DNA of 64,000 nucleotides from Candidatus Methylomirabilota bacterium (GTDB taxonomy: Bacteria; Methylomirabilota; Methylomirabilia; Methylomirabilales; Methylomirabilaceae): the NCBI GenBank assembly GCA_003104975.1, contig PQAM01000008.1, forward strand, positions 495,417 to 559,416, read 5' to 3'. The notes under the pieces are model-generated. The model was not told the origin of the DNA, ran no database searches, and was given only the letters and a program-made list of their open reading frames with translations. Of the stretch, positions 8,571-17,910 are shown in pieces (position 1 is the stretch's first letter; each line of letters starts with the position of its first letter). The position numbers and the translations under genes are program-made.

Positions 8571-8600
8571 CCTCACGCCTCACGCCTCACGCCTCACGCC
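8571..8600 (+). repeat. CCTCACG heptamer tandem repeat (proA-nadD)
   Basis: Four head-to-tail copies of CCTCACG plus CC sit directly before the nadD start. It resembles one arm of the tandem-armed repeats elsewhere, but no complementary arm is seen nearby. Confidence 0.75.
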
Positions 8601-8603
8601 TGC

Positions 8604-9308
8604 ATGGTATTGGTGATGCATATCGGTGTCATGGGGGGGACGTTCGATCCGATCCATCTCGGTCACCTGCGGGCCGCCGAGGAGATCTACTGGGCCTTCG
8701 AGCTGGACAAGATCATCTTTGTCCCGGCTGCCAGGCCTCCCCACAAGGAAGAGGAGTTCGAGGCCTCGGCCCTGCACCGATACGAGATGGTCTCGCTGGC
8801 CACCGTCTATACGCCCTACTTCAGCGTCTCGCCGATTGAGTTGAGCCGCCCCGGACGATCCTACTCGGTCGAGACGCTCCGGGAGTTCCGCAAGCTGTAC
8901 GGCGATGAGACCGCGATCTACTTCATCATGGGGGTCGACGCGTTTCTCGATATCACCACATGGAAAGAGGCGCGGGAGCTGTTGTCGCTGGCGCAGGTCA
9001 TCGTGACCGCTCGTCCAGGCTGGCGGCTGGACGAGGTCGAGCGCGCCATGACGCCCGGGCAGTGGCAACTGCTGGGTAACCCGCGATTCAAGTACATGAA
9101 GGTCTCCGAGATTACGCGAGAGACCGTCGCGGGACACGGTGAACCCCGTCTGGTCCTGTTGGTTGAGGTGGTGTCGTTGGATATCTCCTCCAGCGAGATC
9201 CGGCAGCTTGTGAAGGAGGGGAGGAGCATCCGACATCTGGTGCCCGACACGGTTGCTGCCTACATCGGAAAGAATCGTCTGTATCAACCCGGACGAAAAG
9301 GCGCATAG
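8604..9308 (+). CDS. nadD: Nicotinate-nucleotide adenylyltransferase
   Basis: Adenylylates nicotinate mononucleotide in NAD synthesis. The nucleotidyltransferase motif GGTFDPIHLGH is at the N-terminus and the second motif DISSSEIRQLVKEG near the C-terminus. ATG 8604 is the first start after proA; ATG 8616 (giving MHIGVMGG) matches the family N-terminus better and may be the true start. Neither has a clear ribosome site, and the CCTCACG repeat lies in its place. Length is about 230-234 residues, normal. The neighbours nadD-rsfS follow a common bacterial order after obgE-proBA. Confidence 0.93.
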   Translation: MVLVMHIGVMGGTFDPIHLGHLRAAEEIYWAFELDKIIFVPAARPPHKEEEFEASALHRYEMVSLATVYTPYFSVSPIELSRPGRSYSVETLREFRKLYGDETAIYFIMGVDAFLDITTWKEARELLSLAQVIVTARPGWRLDEVERAMTPGQWQLLGNPRFKYMKVSEITRETVAGHGEPRLVLLVEVVSLDISSSEIRQLVKEGRSIRHLVPDTVAAYIGKNRLYQPGRKGA

Positions 9309-9327
9309 GCCGACGCGAGGTTTCGAT

Positions 9328-9717
9328 ATGAGTACACCCGAACAACCCGCCATGTTGACGGACACGCGCGGAATGATCGATGCCGACGCCCTGCTGCAGT
9401 TGGCCGTTACGGCGGCGTCCGACGTCAAACCGACCTCTCTGGTACACCTTGACCTTCGAGGTCTCTGTTCCTTTACCGACCATTTTCTCATCGTCGGCGT
9501 CCCCTCGGTCCGTCAGGTCCGGGCCGTTGCCGAACGGATCGAGGAGCGGCTTCGGGAAGCTCACGTTCGAATGTCCCATCGGGAGGGCGACCTGGAAGCC
9601 CGTTGGATTCTTCTTGACTACAGCGATGTAATCATCCATATTTTCGACGAAGAGATGCGGCTGTACTATGATCTCGAGGGGTTGTGGGCCGATGCGCCGA
9701 AGCGGGAGTTAGTGTAA
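9328..9717 (+). CDS. rsfS: Ribosomal silencing factor RsfS (Iojap family)
   Basis: Binds L14 on the free 50S subunit and prevents subunit joining in starvation. The protein shows DLRGLCSFTDHFLIVGVPS, then HREGDLEARWILLDYSDVIIHIFDEEMRLYYDLEGLW, both family signatures. The ATG at 9328 follows GCGAGG and begins 19 bp after nadD stops. Length 129 residues is normal. Confidence 0.93.
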   Translation: MSTPEQPAMLTDTRGMIDADALLQLAVTAASDVKPTSLVHLDLRGLCSFTDHFLIVGVPSVRQVRAVAERIEERLREAHVRMSHREGDLEARWILLDYSDVIIHIFDEEMRLYYDLEGLWADAPKRELV

Positions 9718-9815
9718 GGCGTATGGTCGCTCCCGCGACGGTACACGATTCCAACGAGACGGAGACCTGTGAAGCGGAGGATGGGTGAGCCCCGCTTCTT
9801 TTTTATCAGCGTTCA

Positions 9816-9911
9816 GTCATCAGCAGTCAGCTCTCAGCTTTTGCATGAACGCTGCGATGGGTCGAAGACCTACAGCGCTGCATGAAGCCGATCTGAGATT
9901 GACGGCTGATA
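9816..9911. repeat. Intergenic inverted repeat with CAGTCAGCTCTCAG-type units
   Basis: ATCAGCAGTCAGCTCTCAG (about 9821-9839) is nearly complementary to CTGAGATTGACGGCTGAT (about 9894-9911), leaving a loop of about 55 nt. It lies in the leader of the following dksA-type gene. Confidence 0.6.
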
Positions 9912-9952
9912 GTGTAGCGCCTTTCTTATCACTGGGGTGGGAGGTGATGGGG

Positions 9953-10306
9953 ATGCCGTTGCGAGCAGCAGTTCTGGAACGGTTGAAGGAAAAGCTATTA
10001 GAGAAGCGACGGGCGTTGATTAATACCGTACGAGAGAAGCGCGCAAATAATCTCGAGGGCGGCAGTGATGGTACGCAGGATATCGCCGATCAAGCGACGA
10101 CGGCCTATACCAAAGAGTTTCTGCTCTCCATCAGCGATACCGAGCGCCAACAGTTGAAGCAGGTGGACGCTGCCCTGGAGAAGATGCGGCAGAAGACATA
10201 CGGCCAGTGTGAACGGTGTAGTGAGCCGATCAGTGAGAAGCGGCTCGAGGCACTGCCCTTTGCCCGCTTCTGCATTGCCTGCCAGGAGGAAGAAGAACGG
10301 AGCTGA
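9953..10306 (+). CDS. DksA/TraR-family C4 zinc-finger protein
   Basis: Proteins of this family bind RNA polymerase through the secondary channel, often with ppGpp. A coiled-coil-like helix (LERLKEKLLEKRRALINTVREK) precedes the zinc finger CERC (YGQCERCSEPI) and CIAC (FARFCIACQ). At 117 residues it is shorter than E. coli DksA and lacks an obvious DxxDxA tip (the segment reads DIADQATTA). ATG 9953 is favoured because GGGAGG (9939-9944) is well spaced; ATG 9947 is an alternative. Its stop overlaps the likely CTG start of comF. A paralogue lies at 41444-41836 on the other strand. Confidence 0.85.
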   Translation: MPLRAAVLERLKEKLLEKRRALINTVREKRANNLEGGSDGTQDIADQATTAYTKEFLLSISDTERQQLKQVDAALEKMRQKTYGQCERCSEPISEKRLEALPFARFCIACQEEEERS

Positions 10307-11040
10307 AGGAGCTGCTGGCGGCCTTTCTTCATCTCGTCTTTCCCTCCCCCTGCCGAGTCTGTCACCAACCCCTGGATGCCGCCCGCAGATCCCTCATCTG
10401 CGGCGACTGCTGGTCAACCATTCAACCCGTAGCCGAACCGTTCTGCCCACGCTGCGGCAGGCCGTTTGCCTCTCCCAGGAGTCTCGAAGCCAGCCCTGAC
10501 CATCTGTGCGGATCGTGCCGAGAACGGTTGCCGCCGTTCGCCATGGCGAGAGCCGCCGCGTTGTATCAGGCCGACGGAACGATGCGCGAGGCCATCCTTC
10601 TGCTCAAATACGGCGGTCGTCGTACGCTGGCCCGTCATCTGGGTCGTCTGATGGTCGAGGCGGCCGGACGCCTGTTCAATCCCCATGAGTTTGACCTGCT
10701 GATTCCGGTTCCGCTCCATCGCGGGCGGGAGCGCGCGCGGGGGTATAACCAGGCTGCCCTGTTGGCAGGGGAGGTTGGGCGCGGATTCGGCCTTCGCGTT
10801 GGTCGCCGGATACTGCGCCGGGTCCGAGCGACGGACACCCAAAACGGGGGTCGGCGCGAACGGGAGGATAACGTCAAGGGCGCGTTTACCGTCACGCGGC
10901 CGGAACGCGTCAAGGACAGAAGGCTCCTGCTGATTGACGATGTCCTGACGACAGGCGCCACCGCGGGCGAGTGCGCCAAAACCCTTCTTGTGGCCGGCGC
11001 CGCCAAGGTCGGGGTCTATACCCTTGCGCGGGTCGAATGA
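10303..11040 (+). CDS. comF: ComF-family phosphoribosyltransferase-like protein, probable CTG start
   Basis: ComF proteins are linked to DNA uptake in competent bacteria and occur widely as PRT-fold proteins. The frame encodes an N-terminal double zinc ribbon (CRVC, CGDC, CPRCG, CGSC; residues 17-75) followed by the PRT domain with PVPLHRGRERARGYNQA and the PRPP loop LLIDDVLTTGATAGECA. There is no ATG, GTG or TTG in frame before a TTG at 10528, which would lose the whole zinc ribbon. A CTG at 10303 overlaps the preceding stop (CTGA) and lies 13 nt after AGGAGG (10284-10289), so I place the start there. Length is then 245 residues, as in the family. Confidence 0.85.
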   Translation: MKELLAAFLHLVFPSPCRVCHQPLDAARRSLICGDCWSTIQPVAEPFCPRCGRPFASPRSLEASPDHLCGSCRERLPPFAMARAAALYQADGTMREAILLLKYGGRRTLARHLGRLMVEAAGRLFNPHEFDLLIPVPLHRGRERARGYNQAALLAGEVGRGFGLRVGRRILRRVRATDTQNGGRREREDNVKGAFTVTRPERVKDRRLLLIDDVLTTGATAGECAKTLLVAGAAKVGVYTLARVE

Positions 11041-11090
11041 TCGTATACGCGTTTACACCGGTTTTTATCTGCTTGTACGTACGATAGGAC

Positions 11091-11120
11091 TTGCCAGAGG
11101 CCAAAAGTTGGAACTACAAT
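11091..11120 (+). promoter_or_regulatory. Putative sigma70 promoter
   Basis: TTGCCA (11091-11096) and TACAAT (11115-11120) are separated by 18 bp. It would give a leader of about 150 nt before the small exported protein at 11279. The stretch 11041-11278 holds no other feature I can support. Confidence 0.45.
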
Positions 11121-11278
11121 AAATTGACCTCGTGAGTGGGGATAGACGTTGGCGCTCATCAGCGAGAGGGGAGGTGGTGTGGCCGTGAGGGTCCGGTAAG
11201 ACACCATCCGCGCTTCAGCTTTTGAATCGAACACACGAACATTGCGGCGTATGCATGTTAGGAAGGAGGGTATGCCAC

Positions 11279-11560
11279 ATGAAACGACTGTTCAGTGCCG
11301 GCGTTCTGGTGAGTCTGCTTGTGATGGGGGCCTCGATCTTAGGGGCTGAGACGACTGTGAAGGGTTCGAAGAGCAACACGTCTGAGCGCGTTGCGGGTAG
11401 TGGGAAAAGTCAGGCGAAAGGGACGAAGTCGACTACCGCGCCTGCGTCACAGGATCCCTGTGAGAACGTCAAGAACGATCCGCAACAATACGCCAAGTGT
11501 CAAGATGCTACACATCCCATCGGCCTCAAGCAACCCACGCGTCGTGGTGGTGGCTATTGA
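11279..11560 (+). CDS. Small exported protein of unknown function
   Basis: Unrecognised, 93 residues. The N-terminus MKRLFSAGVLVSLLVMGASILGAE is a clear signal peptide with an AxA-like cleavage region near residue 24. The mature part is rich in Ser, Thr, Lys and Gly with two cysteines (DPCENVKND, YAKCQDA) that could form a disulfide. The ATG at 11279 follows GGAAGGAGGG. It stands alone between comF and gap. No function is proposed. Confidence 0.75.
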   Translation: MKRLFSAGVLVSLLVMGASILGAETTVKGSKSNTSERVAGSGKSQAKGTKSTTAPASQDPCENVKNDPQQYAKCQDATHPIGLKQPTRRGGGY

Positions 11561-11669
11561 TTCAGGCGTGAGTCCGGCCGGATCGCTCATACGAATCGAC
11601 CGATCACTCGATGGACTGAAGCAGCGGGAGAGAAGCCGGTAAAAAATTCCAAGAGGTGCCCGTAAGGGA

Positions 11670-11698
11670 TTGACATTTAGGCGCAGGGGCGCTATAAA
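11670..11698 (+). promoter_or_regulatory. Sigma70 promoter of gap
   Basis: TTGACA (11670-11675) and TATAAA (11693-11698) are 17 bp apart, about 107 bp before the gap ATG. The preceding 11561-11669 shows nothing further. Confidence 0.75.
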
Positions 11699-11781
11699 AA
11701 GGGGCTGATTTGCCTTGAAGGGGGAGTTTTGTGCGCTTTCATGGGTCCATCGGAATAACTATCGTCGTTGTAACACCTTAA

Positions 11782-12807
<1,026 letters not shown>

Positions 12808-12868
12808 CAGCTCCCGTACGACTGCGTCATTTGGTAAAGCGTCATCGTTCCGGAAGTCTCCCGTGTTG

Positions 12869-12967
12869 GTCATTGCGAGGGAGCGTAGCGACCGAAGCAA
12901 TCTCACCGTTCTTCGTATCTTGAAAAACGATGAGATTGCCGCGCTCCCTCCGGTCGCTCGCAATGAC
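12869..12967. repeat. GTCATTGCGAG-type inverted repeat element
   Basis: The element starts GTCATTGCGAGGGAGCG and ends CGGTCGCTCGCAATGAC, forming a long imperfect hairpin. A 90-bp relative in opposite orientation lies at 46571-46660. It is the kind of REP-like element dispersed in many bacterial genomes. Confidence 0.8.
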
Positions 12968-12973
12968 GTGTAG

Positions 12974-13105
12974 CTAGTACTTGATTGGATTAATACTCGG
13001 ACGTCATTCCCGCAGTCTTTAAGCGGGAATCCATTGCTTTTACTGGATACCTGCTTTCGCGGGTATGACGGCGTATGTGCGCTAACTTTCGCAATGAAGC
13101 ACTAG
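12974..13105. mobile_element. 132-bp MITE-like element, copy 1
   Basis: Terminal inverted repeats CTAGTACTTGATTG (12974-12987) and CAATGAAGCACTAG (13092-13105) match at 12 of 14 positions. The core holds two hairpins, CCCGCAGTCTTTAAGCGGG and the CGCGGGTATGACG half. A second copy of the same length occurs at 31578-31709. No coding potential and no clear target duplication are seen. Confidence 0.6.
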
Positions 13106-13159
13106 ACCGATGCGTGTTGCGACAGTAAATTGCGGTTCTCCTCTCGCACCGTGAGTGAT

Positions 13160-14368
13160 ATGGCTAAATTATGCATCGATGATCTTCAATTACAAGGCAA
13201 ACGGCTCCTGATTCGTGTCGATTTCAACGTCCCGATTGACGAACACGGGACGATCACCGACGACACGCGGATCCGCGCGGCCCTTCCGACGATCAACTAC
13301 GCAATCCAGCACGGTGCAAAGCTCTTGCTCATCTCCCACCTTGGCCGGCCGAAGGGCGGACCGAACCCGAAGTATAGCCTCGGGCCGGTAGTGGGACGAT
13401 TGGCGGCACTGCTGGGGAGGCCGGTCGAAATGGCCGAGGACTGCGTGGGATCGCAGGTGAAGACAAGGACCGACCGGATGGAGCCCGGAGACGTCTTGAT
13501 GCTGGAGAACTGCCGCTTTCATCCGGAGGAGGAAAAGAACGACGAAGCGTTCTCCAGGGCATTGGCGGAGTTGTGTGATCTGTACGTCAACGACGCCTTT
13601 GGTACGGCCCATCGCGCCCACGCCTCCACCGCCGGCGTGACGCGATTCGTCAAGCAGTCGGCGTGCGGGTTTCTGATGCAGACAGAGCTCAAACAGCTCG
13701 GTGCGCTGCTGGACCACCCTCAACGCCCCTTCATCGCCATCCTTGGTGGCGCGAAGGTCTCGGACAAGATCGGCGTCCTAGCCAATCTGCTGCCGAAGGT
13801 GGATGGGTTCCTGATCGGCGGCGGCATGGCCTACACCTTTCTGAAGGCGCAAGGGCACGAGGTGGGCAGTTCTCGGGTGGAGGACGCCGGACTGAAGGTC
13901 GCGCAGGAGACGATGGTGCAGGCCGGCCGCGCGAATGTGGCCATCCATCTGCCAAGCGACCACGTCATTGCTGAGCGAATCGACGCCAACGCATCGACCA
14001 GGAACGTCGATGGGGCGATCCCGACCGGGTTTATGGGGCTCGATATCGGTCCCGCGACAGTCGGACGTTTTGTGCGAGAGATCGAACGGGCCAAGACGAT
14101 CCTGTGGAATGGGCCGATGGGCGTCTTCGAGATGGCGCCGTTTCAGGCAGGGACCTTCGCCCTGGCCAAGGCGGTGGCGACCTCCGGCGCGCATTCGGTG
14201 ATCGGGGGCGGCGATACCGCCGCCGCCGTCGTCCAGGCCGGAGTCGCCGAGCAGATGACCCACATCTCAACGGGTGGGGGCGCATCCCTGGAGTTCTTGG
14301 AAGGCAAAGAGCTGCCGGGTATCGCCGTGCTCACGGACAAAGGACAGGGAATGGGGGATAGGGGTTAG
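13160..14368 (+). CDS. pgk: Phosphoglycerate kinase
   Basis: Makes ATP and 3-phosphoglycerate from 1,3-bisphosphoglycerate. [25 protein letters not shown], the hinge and [12 protein letters not shown], and the C-terminal nucleotide site GGGDTAAAV with [13 protein letters not shown] are present. ATG 13160 gives 402 residues with the usual N-terminus; a GTG nine bases upstream is an alternative. It is followed by tpiA after a tandem-armed repeat. Confidence 0.97.
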   Translation: MAKLCIDDLQLQGKRLLIRVDFNVPIDEHGTITDDTRIRAALPTINYAIQHGAKLLLISHLGRPKGGPNPKYSLGPVVGRLAALLGRPVEMAEDCVGSQVKTRTDRMEPGDVLMLENCRFHPEEEKNDEAFSRALAELCDLYVNDAFGTAHRAHASTAGVTRFVKQSACGFLMQTELKQLGALLDHPQRPFIAILGGAKVSDKIGVLANLLPKVDGFLIGGGMAYTFLKAQGHEVGSSRVEDAGLKVAQETMVQAGRANVAIHLPSDHVIAERIDANASTRNVDGAIPTGFMGLDIGPATVGRFVREIERAKTILWNGPMGVFEMAPFQAGTFALAKAVATSGAHSVIGGGDTAAAVVQAGVAEQMTHISTGGGASLEFLEGKELPGIAVLTDKGQGMGDRG

Positions 14369-14425
14369 GGGTCAGCGACATGATAGGGACGTGTGTTTTT
14401 TCCAACCCCCAACCCCCAACCCCTG
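14344..14425 (+). repeat. Intergenic tandem-armed inverted repeat (pgk-tpiA)
   Basis: GGGAATGGGGGATAGGGG and TTAGGGGTC units overlap the last codons of pgk; the second arm has three CCAACCC-type units. G-rich arm first, as in the related gaps. Confidence 0.8.
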
Positions 14426-14435
14426 GGTTCTGACC

Positions 14436-15194
14436 ATGCGAATCCCAGTCATTGCCGGTAACTGGAAGATGTATAAGACGCCGTCCGAGGCCGTCGGTTT
14501 GGCGGAGGGTATCGTGAAGGCCCTGTCATCACTCGATGGGCCTGAACTCGTTGTGTGCCCCCCATTTACGGCGCTGACCGCCGTCGGTCCGGTGATTGCC
14601 GGCACGAGGATCGGTCTTGGTGCGCAGGACCTGCATTGGGCCAAAGAGGGGGCCTATACCGGCGAGGTGTCGGCCGACATGCTCCTCGATATCGGGTGCC
14701 GCTATGTGATCATCGGCCACTCCGAACGGCGACAGTATTTCGGAGAGACCGATGAGCGTGTCAATAAGAAGGGCCGCGCGGCACTGACGAGCGGTCTGAC
14801 CCCGATTATCTGTATCGGGGAGACCCTTACTGAACGGGAGGCGGGACGCGCCGACGCCGTGGTGGAGATGCAACTCAAAGGGGCGCTGTCCGGTCTGTCA
14901 CCGGAGCAGGTACAGGGGCTGATCCTTGCCTATGAGCCGGTCTGGGCCATCGGTACGGGCAAGACGGCCACCCCGGACCAGGCCGAGGAGATGCACGCGC
15001 ATATACGGAAGACGATCGCCATGCTGGTTGACGCCGAGAGTGCGGGTGGTATCCGTATCCTGTACGGCGGGAGCGTCAAACCGGATAATGCCAAGGAGCT
15101 GTTGCAGCGATCTGAGATCGACGGCGCACTGATCGGCGGGGCCAGCCTGCAGGCGGATTCGTTTGCAGCGATCGCCAACGCCGCCGTAAGATAA
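14436..15194 (+). CDS. tpiA: Triosephosphate isomerase
   Basis: Interconverts dihydroxyacetone phosphate and glyceraldehyde 3-phosphate. The three catalytic sites are visible: Lys in AGNWKMYK, His in [10 protein letters not shown], and Glu in [14 protein letters not shown]. The phosphate-binding GGSVKPDNA and GALIGGASL end the barrel. ATG 14436 gives 252 residues, normal. It lies immediately after the pgk-tpiA repeat and before secG, a frequent bacterial order. Confidence 0.97.
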   Translation: MRIPVIAGNWKMYKTPSEAVGLAEGIVKALSSLDGPELVVCPPFTALTAVGPVIAGTRIGLGAQDLHWAKEGAYTGEVSADMLLDIGCRYVIIGHSERRQYFGETDERVNKKGRAALTSGLTPIICIGETLTEREAGRADAVVEMQLKGALSGLSPEQVQGLILAYEPVWAIGTGKTATPDQAEEMHAHIRKTIAMLVDAESAGGIRILYGGSVKPDNAKELLQRSEIDGALIGGASLQADSFAAIANAAVR

Positions 15195-15267
15195 AAGGGT
15201 ATAGGGTGGGAAGGGTATAGGGTTCGGAAGGGACGCTTTGACCCTAACCCCTAGACCCTAAACCCTG
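15195..15267 (+). repeat. Intergenic tandem-armed inverted repeat (tpiA-secG)
   Basis: AGGGTATAGGGTGGGAAGGG with a further AGGGTATAGGG is followed by CCCTAACCCCTAGACCC and TAAACCC. G-rich arm first. It fills the gap between tpiA and secG. Confidence 0.8.
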
Positions 15268-15285
15268 TCTTTTAAGGAGGTTGTA

Positions 15286-15693
15286 ATGGTTATCGCGCTT
15301 TCTGTCATACATCTGCTGATTGCAGTGGTCCTGATTGTGATTGTGCTCCTTCAGAGCGGCAAGGGCGCCGATATCGGCGCCGCCTTTGGTGGCGGCTCCA
15401 GCCAGACCCTTTTCGGCGGGCGCGGGGCTGCGACCTTTTTGAGTAAGCTGACGCTGGCAGCAGCGGTGTTGTTTATGGTCTCATCCCTTGTACTCACGAT
15501 CATTGCCGAGCGCAGAGGGAGTTCCTCGGTTATCACGGAGGAGCGACTCAAGCAGACCGCTCCGGCCCCAGCGCCGGCTCCTGCATCTCCTCCGGCCGCT
15601 GCGCCGTCGCCGTCCCTGCCTGTTCAGGGCGGAACGCAGACCGGTCCGACTGCACAGACGCCGCCAGGACAAGTCCCGCCAGCCGCGAAGTAA
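15286..15693 (+). CDS. secG: Preprotein translocase subunit SecG
   Basis: Inner-membrane subunit of the SecYEG channel. Two transmembrane segments (residues 3-22 and 55-77) flank the conserved GKGADIGAAFGGGSSQTLFG loop region. The C-terminal 45 residues are a Pro/Ala-rich tail, longer than in E. coli. An AAGGAGG site precedes the ATG. Linkage to tpiA is typical. Confidence 0.92.
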   Translation: MVIALSVIHLLIAVVLIVIVLLQSGKGADIGAAFGGGSSQTLFGGRGAATFLSKLTLAAAVLFMVSSLVLTIIAERRGSSSVITEERLKQTAPAPAPAPASPPAAAPSPSLPVQGGTQTGPTAQTPPGQVPPAAK

Positions 15694-15702
15694 CACGCAC
15701 TC

Positions 15703-16035
15703 ATGTCCCGCTTGCGCAGCGCCCTCGCCCACGCGTTCGCACTGAGCGGGCAAGAGAGTCCGCTTGAAGCGGAAGATCTCGGACTGTTGGATCGTTTCGC
15801 CCGTCTGCTGGCCGATCGCGGTCTGACAACCCCTGCCATATTCCTCGTCGAGTCCCTTATTCCCCTCGGTTTCCTGGCCGGTCAACTGGTTCATGCCCTG
15901 ACGCCGATCATGGGTGTAGTGGCCTCTCCCGATGATATCGAACGACTCGCGCGCCTGCTGGAGCGGCGCGAGACACCGGCGCTCTTTGTCGACAGACTTC
16001 GACTCATGGAGGAGGAGGCGCATCGTGGGTCGTGA
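15703..16035 (+). CDS. Short conserved-looking protein upstream of the GlmL-like gene
   Basis: Unrecognised, 110 residues. It is Leu/Ala-rich and likely all-helical, with a hydrophobic central segment (AIFLVESLIPLGFLAGQLVHAL) that may be buried or membrane-touching, and an acidic/basic helical end. It begins 9 bp after secG and ends 3 bp before the preferred downstream ATG region, so it is probably co-transcribed with the GlmL-like gene. Function is unknown. Confidence 0.7.
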   Translation: MSRLRSALAHAFALSGQESPLEAEDLGLLDRFARLLADRGLTTPAIFLVESLIPLGFLAGQLVHALTPIMGVVASPDDIERLARLLERRETPALFVDRLRLMEEEAHRGS

Positions 16036-17818
16036 GATGACGGCGATCCTGGCCACCGACTGCGGGAGCACCACCACTAAGGCGATCCTGATCGAACGGG
16101 TCGGGGAGGAGTACCGCCAGACCTTTCGCGGAGAGGCCCCGACCACCGTTGAGGCCCCGTTCGACGATGTCACCCGTGGGGTGCTGAACGCCATCCAGGA
16201 GGTGGAGGAGCTGTCCGGGCGGACGATTCTGGACGGCGAGACGATCCTGACGCCGGCCGAGAAGGGGCGGGGCGTCGATATCTATGTTTCCACCAGCAGC
16301 GCCGGCGGCGGCCTTCAGATGATGGTGGCGGGCGTGGTCATGGCCATGACCGCTGAGAGCGCGCAGCGGTGTGCCCTGGGCGCAGGCGCCATTGTGATGG
16401 ACGTGCTGGCCAGTAACGACGGCCGGGCGGCGCACGAAAAAATTGAGCGAATCCGGGTCCTGCGGCCCGATATGATCTTACTGTCCGGGGGAACCGACGG
16501 CGGAACCGTTTCTCACGTCGTCGAACTGGCGGAGTACATCCGGGCGGCCGATCCCAGGCCGCGGCTCGGTGGGAGCTTCAAGCTGCCGGTCATCTTTGCC
16601 GGGAATAAGGATGCGCGGGGTCGGGTTCAGGAGATCTTGGGCGATCGAGCCGCCCTTGTTATGACCGACAACATTCGACCGATCCTTGAACGGGAGAATC
16701 TCGGGCCGGCCCGCCATACGATCCACGACCTGTTTCTTGAGCATGTCATGGCGCAGGCCCCGGGGTATGGCAAGCTCATGGGATGGACCGGCGCGCCGAT
16801 CATGCCGACTCCGGCCGCCGTCGGCCTCATTATGGAACAGGCGGCAAAGGCGCAGGGGTTGAACCTGCTGGGCGTCGATATCGGCGGCGCGACGACCGAT
16901 GTGTTCTCGGTGGTAGACGGACAATTCACCCGGACCGTCAGCGCCAATCTGGGGATGAGCTATAGCGTCAGCAACGTCCTGGCCGAGGCCGGTATCGAGA
17001 AGATCGAGCGCTGGCTGGTTGAACCGATTGCCGAGCAGGAGCTGCGGAATCGGATCAAGAACAAGATGATCCGTCCCACCACGATTCCTCAGACGCCGGC
17101 GGATCTGGCCCTCGAGCAGGCGATCGCGCGAGAGGCGCTCCGCCTGGCCTTCGACCAGCACAAGGCGCTGGCCGTCAGCCTGAAGGGTGTGCAGCAAGAG
17201 CGTACCATCGCCGATGCCTTCGAACAGGCGGAGGGCGGCAAAAGCCTCATCGACCTGTACAGGATCGACCTGATTATCGGAAGCGGCGGGATCCTCTCGC
17301 ATGCGCCGCGCCGCGCCCAGGCGATGATGATGATGGTCGATGCTTACCAGCCGCTGGGACTGACGCAACTGGCGGTGGACAGCATCTTCATGATGCCGCA
17401 CCTCGGCGTGCTGTCCCAGGTCAATGAGCGGGCTGCCACCGAGGTCTTCCTGAAAGACTGCCTGGTTCCGCTCGGAAGTTGCCTGGCGGCCGATGGAAAG
17501 GCGAAGCGCGGTGAGCCATGTTTCTCGTACACGGTACGGTCCGCAGACGGTCGGCAGGCAGAAGGGACACTACGCTTCGGGGAACTGCTTCGACTGGAGC
17601 TTCCGCCAGGAGTCGAGGCCGACCTCCAGGCGGAGCCGGCAAAGGGCGTTGATCTGGGTGCCGGCAAAGGGCGACCGGTGACCCTGCGGGCGAAGGGCGG
17701 CGTTGTCGGGTTGATTCTGGATGCGAGAGGACGACCGCTCTTTCTGGCCGATGAGGCGTCAGATCGGGCCGCCCAACTGCGCACCTGGGCCCAGGCCGTT
17801 AATCTCTATCCCGCATAG
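16025..17818 (+). CDS. GlmL/MutL-like ASKHA ATPase (mutase-reactivase family)
   Basis: The family is named after the protein encoded between the subunits of B12-dependent glutamate mutase. ASKHA-fold nucleotide motifs are clear: ATDCGSTTTKA (phosphate 1), GVDIGGATTDVFSV (phosphate 2) and GSGGILSHAPRR (adenosine). The GTG at 16025 is chosen because GAGGAGGAGG lies 5 bp upstream; ATG 16037 is the alternative. Length is about 597 residues. No glutamate mutase subunit gene is nearby. Instead the neighbours are a barrel/KOW protein and four membrane proteins, so a different role is likely. Confidence 0.85.
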   Translation: MGREMTAILATDCGSTTTKAILIERVGEEYRQTFRGEAPTTVEAPFDDVTRGVLNAIQEVEELSGRTILDGETILTPAEKGRGVDIYVSTSSAGGGLQMMVAGVVMAMTAESAQRCALGAGAIVMDVLASNDGRAAHEKIERIRVLRPDMILLSGGTDGGTVSHVVELAEYIRAADPRPRLGGSFKLPVIFAGNKDARGRVQEILGDRAALVMTDNIRPILERENLGPARHTIHDLFLEHVMAQAPGYGKLMGWTGAPIMPTPAAVGLIMEQAAKAQGLNLLGVDIGGATTDVFSVVDGQFTRTVSANLGMSYSVSNVLAEAGIEKIERWLVEPIAEQELRNRIKNKMIRPTTIPQTPADLALEQAIAREALRLAFDQHKALAVSLKGVQQERTIADAFEQAEGGKSLIDLYRIDLIIGSGGILSHAPRRAQAMMMMVDAYQPLGLTQLAVDSIFMMPHLGVLSQVNERAATEVFLKDCLVPLGSCLAADGKAKRGEPCFSYTVRSADGRQAEGTLRFGELLRLELPPGVEADLQAEPAKGVDLGAGKGRPVTLRAKGGVVGLILDARGRPLFLADEASDRAAQLRTWAQAVNLYPA

Positions 17819-17823
17819 GAGAA

Positions 17824-17903
17824 CGGGGTATGGGGTATTGGGTTTGGGGTTTAGAGAACGCTATTCGAATATCCTTTACCCTACACCCTATACCCTAAAC
17901 CCT
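17824..17903 (+). repeat. Intergenic tandem-armed inverted repeat (after GlmL-like gene)
   Basis: GGGGTATGGGGTATTGGGTTTGGGG is followed by CCCTACACCCTATACCC and TAAACCC with a 30-nt loop. G-rich arm first; it ends 7 bp before the next ATG. Confidence 0.8.
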
Positions 17904-17910
17904 GTAAGCG

